Assembly (NCBI RefSeq): GCF_018130545.1
Contig: NZ_JAFCKF010000001.1
Location: 1 to 64,000 of the forward strand
Length of the DNA: 64,000 nt
Source of the DNA: Bradyrhizobium tropiciagri
GTDB taxonomy: Bacteria; Pseudomonadota; Alphaproteobacteria; Rhizobiales; Xanthobacteraceae
Direction: 5' to 3'
Shown: piece after piece, positions 61,115 to 64,000 of the stretch
Layout of the letters: each line of letters opens with the position of its first letter
Numbering within the stretch: the first letter of the stretch is position 1
The notes under the pieces: model-generated
Databases searched by the model: none
The model's input: the letters and a program-made list of their open reading frames with translations, nothing else
What the model was told of the DNA's origin: nothing
Translations under genes and position numbers: made by a program

Positions 61115-61149
61115 GAAAAAAGGCGCTTCACATCGCGGTGAAGCGCCTT
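61115..61149 (-). terminator. Rho-independent terminator of the Ala-rich membrane protein gene
   Basis: Perfect twelve-base stem AAGGCGCTTCAC / GTGAAGCGCCTT with a six-base loop; on the minus strand it is followed by TTTTTT. It lies 22 bp past the stop of the 360-residue gene. Confidence 0.92.
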
Positions 61150-61170
61150 GTTGTCGTCGTGTTTCGGCGA

Positions 61171-62253
61171 TCAACGCGAAACGATCAGGCCCTTGCTGGT
61201 GACGACCACCCAACGGCCGTCCTGCTTGCGGATGGCATCGACGCGGCCGAGACCCGGGACGGGATCGCCGGCATAGACCTCATATATGCCGCCGCGGCCC
61301 TCGATCAGCGCGCCGCCATTGCCGACGTCGCGCAGCGCCCAGCCGTCAACCACCGGCAGGCGGCCAATTTCAGGCTTGGGGGCGGCCGGCGCAGCCGCGG
61401 CAGTCGCCGGCGGAATCGAACCCGTGACCTCGCGGGCGGGCGTGACAGCGGCCACGGTCGTCTGCGGGGCGCGCAGCTTCTCCACGGTTTCGCTGAGCTT
61501 GTTGAGCTTGGCGATCGGCTCGGCCTGGGCCTTCTCGACCTTCTCGATCCGGTCGCTGGCTTTGCTGAACTGGGCCTGGCCGGCCTTGGCGGTCTGCTCG
61601 ACGTTGGCCTTCAGGGCGGCGAGCTCGGATTCGATCCGGGCGAGCGCGGCGTCGGCCGCTTCCTTGGCAGCAGCGTCCCTGGCAGCCACATCCCTGACGG
61701 AGGCAGCGGCGGGGGCGGCGAGATGGCCGAGGCCCGCAGTCGCCAGCGCGCCACCGATGGCGCCGGCCACCGTCGCCAGCGCAATCACCGCGGCCATCGC
61801 CCCGAAGCGGCGGGTGCCGGCCGGCTTGCCTGCGGTCTTGGCGGCCTGCTCGGCGCCCGGCCTGGAGGCGCTCGCCTCATCATCCCAGGTCCGGTCACCG
61901 GGCGCCATGATCATCAGCTTGCCGGGGAAACGCGGCTCTTCGCGCTTGCCGGTCTCGACCTCAGGCACTTCCATCTTGGTCGGCTCGATCTTGCCGCCAA
62001 TCCTGGCGTCGATCTTCGCCTCGATCGCGGGATCAAGCCGGGACGGCTCGACCTTCGGGGCTTCAACCTTCGACGCGTCGATCCTGGGCGCATCGATCCT
62101 GGGCGCGTCGGCCTTCGGTGAGGTCTCTTCCTGCTCGGGCGCGAGCCGCGGAGCCTCGACACCGGCCACGGCCATCACGGGCTCGCTCTTCGCCGCCGTT
62201 TCGGCGCCGGTTTGACCGCTGACCGGCTCGCTCTGCTGCTCACTCACGTTCAA
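61171..62253 (-). CDS. Ala/Pro-rich single-span membrane protein with coiled coil
   Basis: 360 residues. Residues 1-150 are a disordered, repeat-like cytoplasmic tail (DAPRIDAPRIDASKVEAPKVEP), one membrane helix lies near 152-176 (FGAMAAVIALATVAGAIGGALATAGLG), then a helical coiled-coil region (about 185-265) and a C-terminal beta-rich domain (about 290-360) with VDGWALRDVGNGGALIEGRGGIYEVYAGDPVPGLG. The last part resembles a small surface-exposed periplasmic domain. Function unknown; the layout resembles envelope-spanning tethers of rhizobia. It ends in a strong terminator. Confidence 0.72.
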   Translation of the reverse strand: MNVSEQQSEPVSGQTGAETAAKSEPVMAVAGVEAPRLAPEQEETSPKADAPRIDAPRIDASKVEAPKVEPSRLDPAIEAKIDARIGGKIEPTKMEVPEVETGKREEPRFPGKLMIMAPGDRTWDDEASASRPGAEQAAKTAGKPAGTRRFGAMAAVIALATVAGAIGGALATAGLGHLAAPAAASVRDVAARDAAAKEAADAALARIESELAALKANVEQTAKAGQAQFSKASDRIEKVEKAQAEPIAKLNKLSETVEKLRAPQTTVAAVTPAREVTGSIPPATAAAAPAAPKPEIGRLPVVDGWALRDVGNGGALIEGRGGIYEVYAGDPVPGLGRVDAIRKQDGRWVVVTSKGLIVSR

Positions 62254-62457
62254 AGTCTCCAGACTGGGTTGAGAATTCGGTAACTTTTATTGCTTGCGAA
62301 ATGGTTACCCCGCTCCGCCATTACCTAAATTTTAGGGAGTTTTCCGGGCCGGATTTGGGCGATGCGGCGCTGCGGCAATCTGCGTCAGCTCCGTTTGCGC
62401 GCGGCGCTTTCCCGATTAACATACCGCCATCTTCCAGCCAGAAGGCAGGGGAGCGCC

Positions 62458-62832
62458 ATGACGATCGAGAAATGCATCAATGAATTTGGTGTCGATGACG
62501 TCATTTTTGAGGAAGGCTCGACCGGCCGCGAGCTGTTCGTCGTGCTCGACGGCCAGGTCGACATCGCCAAGATCGATGGCGGAAACAAGACGGTTATCGT
62601 CAGCCTCGGCAAGGGCGAGTTCTTCGGCGAGATGGCCGTGATCGACGGCTCGGCGCGCTCGGCGACCGCGATCGCCTCCGCGCCTGCGACGCGGGTGATG
62701 CGGATCAACCACGCCCGCTTCGTCTATCTGGTCAGCCAGCAGCCGGCCTTCGCGCTGATGGTGATGGATGCGCTCTCGAAACGCCTGCGTGCCTCCAACG
62801 CCGTCACTTACCGAACCGCAGGCGCACCATGA
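62458..62832 (+). CDS. Cyclic-nucleotide-binding domain protein without HTH
   Basis: 124 residues, one CRP-type cNMP-binding domain and nothing else. Landmarks: VIFEEGSTGRELFVVLDGQVDI, GKGEFFGEMAVIDGSARSATA (the phosphate-binding cassette, with conserved Glu and Arg), so cAMP or cGMP binding is plausible. There is no DNA-binding domain. The next gene, an MBL hydrolase, starts in an ATGA overlap, suggesting that the two proteins work together. AGGGGAG lies upstream. The CyaC-like cyclase elsewhere in the window is a possible cAMP source. Confidence 0.82.
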   Translation: MTIEKCINEFGVDDVIFEEGSTGRELFVVLDGQVDIAKIDGGNKTVIVSLGKGEFFGEMAVIDGSARSATAIASAPATRVMRINHARFVYLVSQQPAFALMVMDALSKRLRASNAVTYRTAGAP

Positions 62833-63638
62833 GCGACCGCAAGCCGAGCCCGTTCAAGACGCTGTTCGACGCCGACGTCGCGACACTGATCCAGGCCGCC
62901 GACGACGTCTACCAGATCCGCTTCAAGAACCGTGCTGCGAACGCCTATCTGGTGCGCGGCAGCAAGCGAACCATCATGATCGACGTCGGACTGTCGAGCA
63001 ATTATGCGTCGCTGGTCGCCTGTCTCAACCATCTCGGGGTGACGCCCGAGATGATCGACATGGTGGTGCTGAGCCACGAGCATCTCGATCACATCGGCGC
63101 GGCCTATCATTTCCACGGCTCGGCCTATATCGCCGCGCACCGGCTCGCCGCCAACAAGATCATGCTCCGCGACGACTTCTCGATGCTGCGCAAGATGTTC
63201 AACGAACCGAACGTGCCGATCGACGTCGACATCTGGCTCGAGGAAGGCAATCTGATCGACCTCGGCAATTTCCGCCTCAACGTGATGTACACGCCGGGAC
63301 ATACCTCGGCCTGCATCTCGCTGTTCGACCAGGACAAGGGCCTGTTGTTCGCCGCCGACACGCTGATGCCCGGCGGCGTGATGGGCGGCGTGTTCGGCTC
63401 CGGCTCGATCGCCGACTACATCCAGTCGCTGGAGCGGATCAAGGGGCTCGATTCGAAGATCCTGCTGTCGGGCCATGGCCGGCTCTCCGACACGCCGCAG
63501 GACGACGTGAGGATCGCGCTGCAACGCTCGCATGCTTTGCTCGAGGACACCGCGCAGCTGTTCGATGCACTCGATGCGCGCTCCAATTTCGAGCCGATCA
63601 TGCAATCGGTGCGCGACCTCAACAAGCTCGACGATTGA
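62829..63638 (+). CDS. Metallo-beta-lactamase-fold hydrolase
   Basis: 269 residues. Zinc motif HEHLDHIG (His83, His85, Asp87, His88), later zinc ligands in YTPGHTSACISLFD and LLSGHGRLSDTP. It is an ordinary MBL-superfamily hydrolase (thioester, phosphodiester or lactone hydrolysis possible) and not an antibiotic-resistance enzyme; it has no signal peptide. Its start overlaps the stop of the cNMP-binding protein gene (ATGA), so the two are translated together and probably cooperate. Confidence 0.82.
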   Translation: MSDRKPSPFKTLFDADVATLIQAADDVYQIRFKNRAANAYLVRGSKRTIMIDVGLSSNYASLVACLNHLGVTPEMIDMVVLSHEHLDHIGAAYHFHGSAYIAAHRLAANKIMLRDDFSMLRKMFNEPNVPIDVDIWLEEGNLIDLGNFRLNVMYTPGHTSACISLFDQDKGLLFAADTLMPGGVMGGVFGSGSIADYIQSLERIKGLDSKILLSGHGRLSDTPQDDVRIALQRSHALLEDTAQLFDALDARSNFEPIMQSVRDLNKLDD

Positions 63639-63763
63639 GCCTCGGCCCCAATCGAAGCCGCCCGTTGTGACTTGCCATGGCTTTGCACTAGGATCGGCTC
63701 GCAACGATAAGAATTATGGACGCGGCGATGCAAGCCGTTGCCGACAGCGGGGAGACGAAGCGA

Positions 63764-64000
63764 ATGCAGGCTGACACGATGGCGCAGATGCGCCGCCGGG
63801 TGGTGATCTCCTCCACGATCGGCAATGCGCTGGAATGGTTCGACTTCACGGTTTTCGGCCTGTTCGCCGGCATCCTGAGCAAGCTGTTCTTTCCCGCGGA
63901 CAATCCGCATTCCTCGCTGCTGCTGACCTTCGCGACATTCGGGATCGCCTTTGCAGCCCGGCCGCTGGGCGGCCTGGTGTTCGGGCTCTATTCCGACAAG
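63764..64000 (+). CDS. MHS-type major facilitator transporter, N-terminal part (cut by window edge)
   Basis: The first 79 codons are visible; the rest lies right of position 64000. VVISSTIGNALEWFDFTVFGLFAGIL is the conserved start of metabolite:H+ symporters (ProP/KgtP/ShiA type), followed by LLLTFATFGIAFAARPLGGLVFGLYSDK with the family's RPLGG signature between helices 2 and 3. Substrate, probably an organic acid or osmolyte, is not readable. GGGGAG lies eight bases before the ATG at 63764; an upstream ATG at 63716 would add sixteen residues. Confidence 0.85.
   Translation, partial: MQADTMAQMRRRVVISSTIGNALEWFDFTVFGLFAGILSKLFFPADNPHSSLLLTFATFGIAFAARPLGGLVFGLYSDK

Noticed and set aside
1-64000. 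CRISPR arrays, rRNA genes, complete IS elements or prophage
   Set aside because: No regularly spaced direct repeats, no rRNA sequence, no transposase or phage structural genes were seen. The repeats present are palindromic and scattered.

Overview
The window is high-GC alphaproteobacterial chromosome, most likely Bradyrhizobium or a close Nitrobacteraceae relative. The evidence is a ChpT-type histidine phosphotransferase beside cheA, an EipA/DUF1134 protein, a minimalist PutA of about 1000 residues with a divergent Lrp-type PutR, a BJP-1-like subclass B3 metallo-beta-lactamase, paired CYP153-like P450s, and many palindromic intergenic repeats of the kind usual in this group. Assignment is by pattern recognition only; no database search was run. 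I see no phage, plasmid, IS transposase, CRISPR or rRNA. One tRNA (Val, CAC) is present.

Layout. 1-8 kb: cheA (cut by the window edge), chpT, cysQ, a YHS protein, eipA, a membrane-anchored coiled-coil protein, tRNA-Val and several small membrane or exported proteins. 7.5-14.6 kb: a PD-(D/E)XK-like protein, an acetolactate-synthase-like ThDP enzyme, an L,D-transpeptidase, a DUF2927 lipoprotein, a MerR regulator fused to an ATPase domain, a LysR regulator and small ORFs. 14.9-20.3 kb: a branched-chain-type periplasmic binding protein, a methyltransferase, an M48 peptidase with a DUF898 membrane protein, and a Rap1a/Tai-like exported protein. 20.5-25.2 kb: two tandem P450s and a TPR-methyltransferase. 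25.2-41.1 kb is a catabolic region: MarR with a divergent epoxide-hydrolase-like gene and clear operators, a PEP-mutase-superfamily protein, a split ThDP decarboxylase, LysR, an acyl-CoA dehydrogenase / class III CoA-transferase / hydratase operon, hisC, a tautomerase, a B3 metallo-beta-lactamase, a benzoylformate-decarboxylase-like enzyme, an HpaB/AbfD-family protein with TetR, and an SDR. 41.2-50.5 kb: hemolysin-III-like protein, YcjX/YcjF-like pair, ArnT-like glycosyltransferase, a redox-type adenylate cyclase (CyaC-like), sulfite dehydrogenase SorAB. 50.8-64 kb: cold-shock protein, a large TPR protein, PutR/PutA, another class III CoA-transferase, a large exported protein with a single CxxCH motif, a cyclic-nucleotide-binding protein translationally coupled to an MBL hydrolase, and the start of an MHS-type transporter.

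How genes work together. Certain or near-certain units are putR/putA, sorA-sorB, the YcjX/YcjF pair, the M48/DUF898 pair, the acyl-CoA dehydrogenase/CoA-transferase/hydratase operon and the CNB/MBL pair. The 25-41 kb block looks like several small acid-degradation modules, each with its own regulator, but their substrates cannot be read from sequence. The points most worth following up are the MerR-ATPase fusion, the CyaC-like cyclase whose adenine-selecting lysine is glutamine, the AbfD-like protein lacking two iron-sulfur ligands, the PEP-mutase-like protein beside a split ThDP decarboxylase, and repeat elements that supply stop codons to neighbouring genes.
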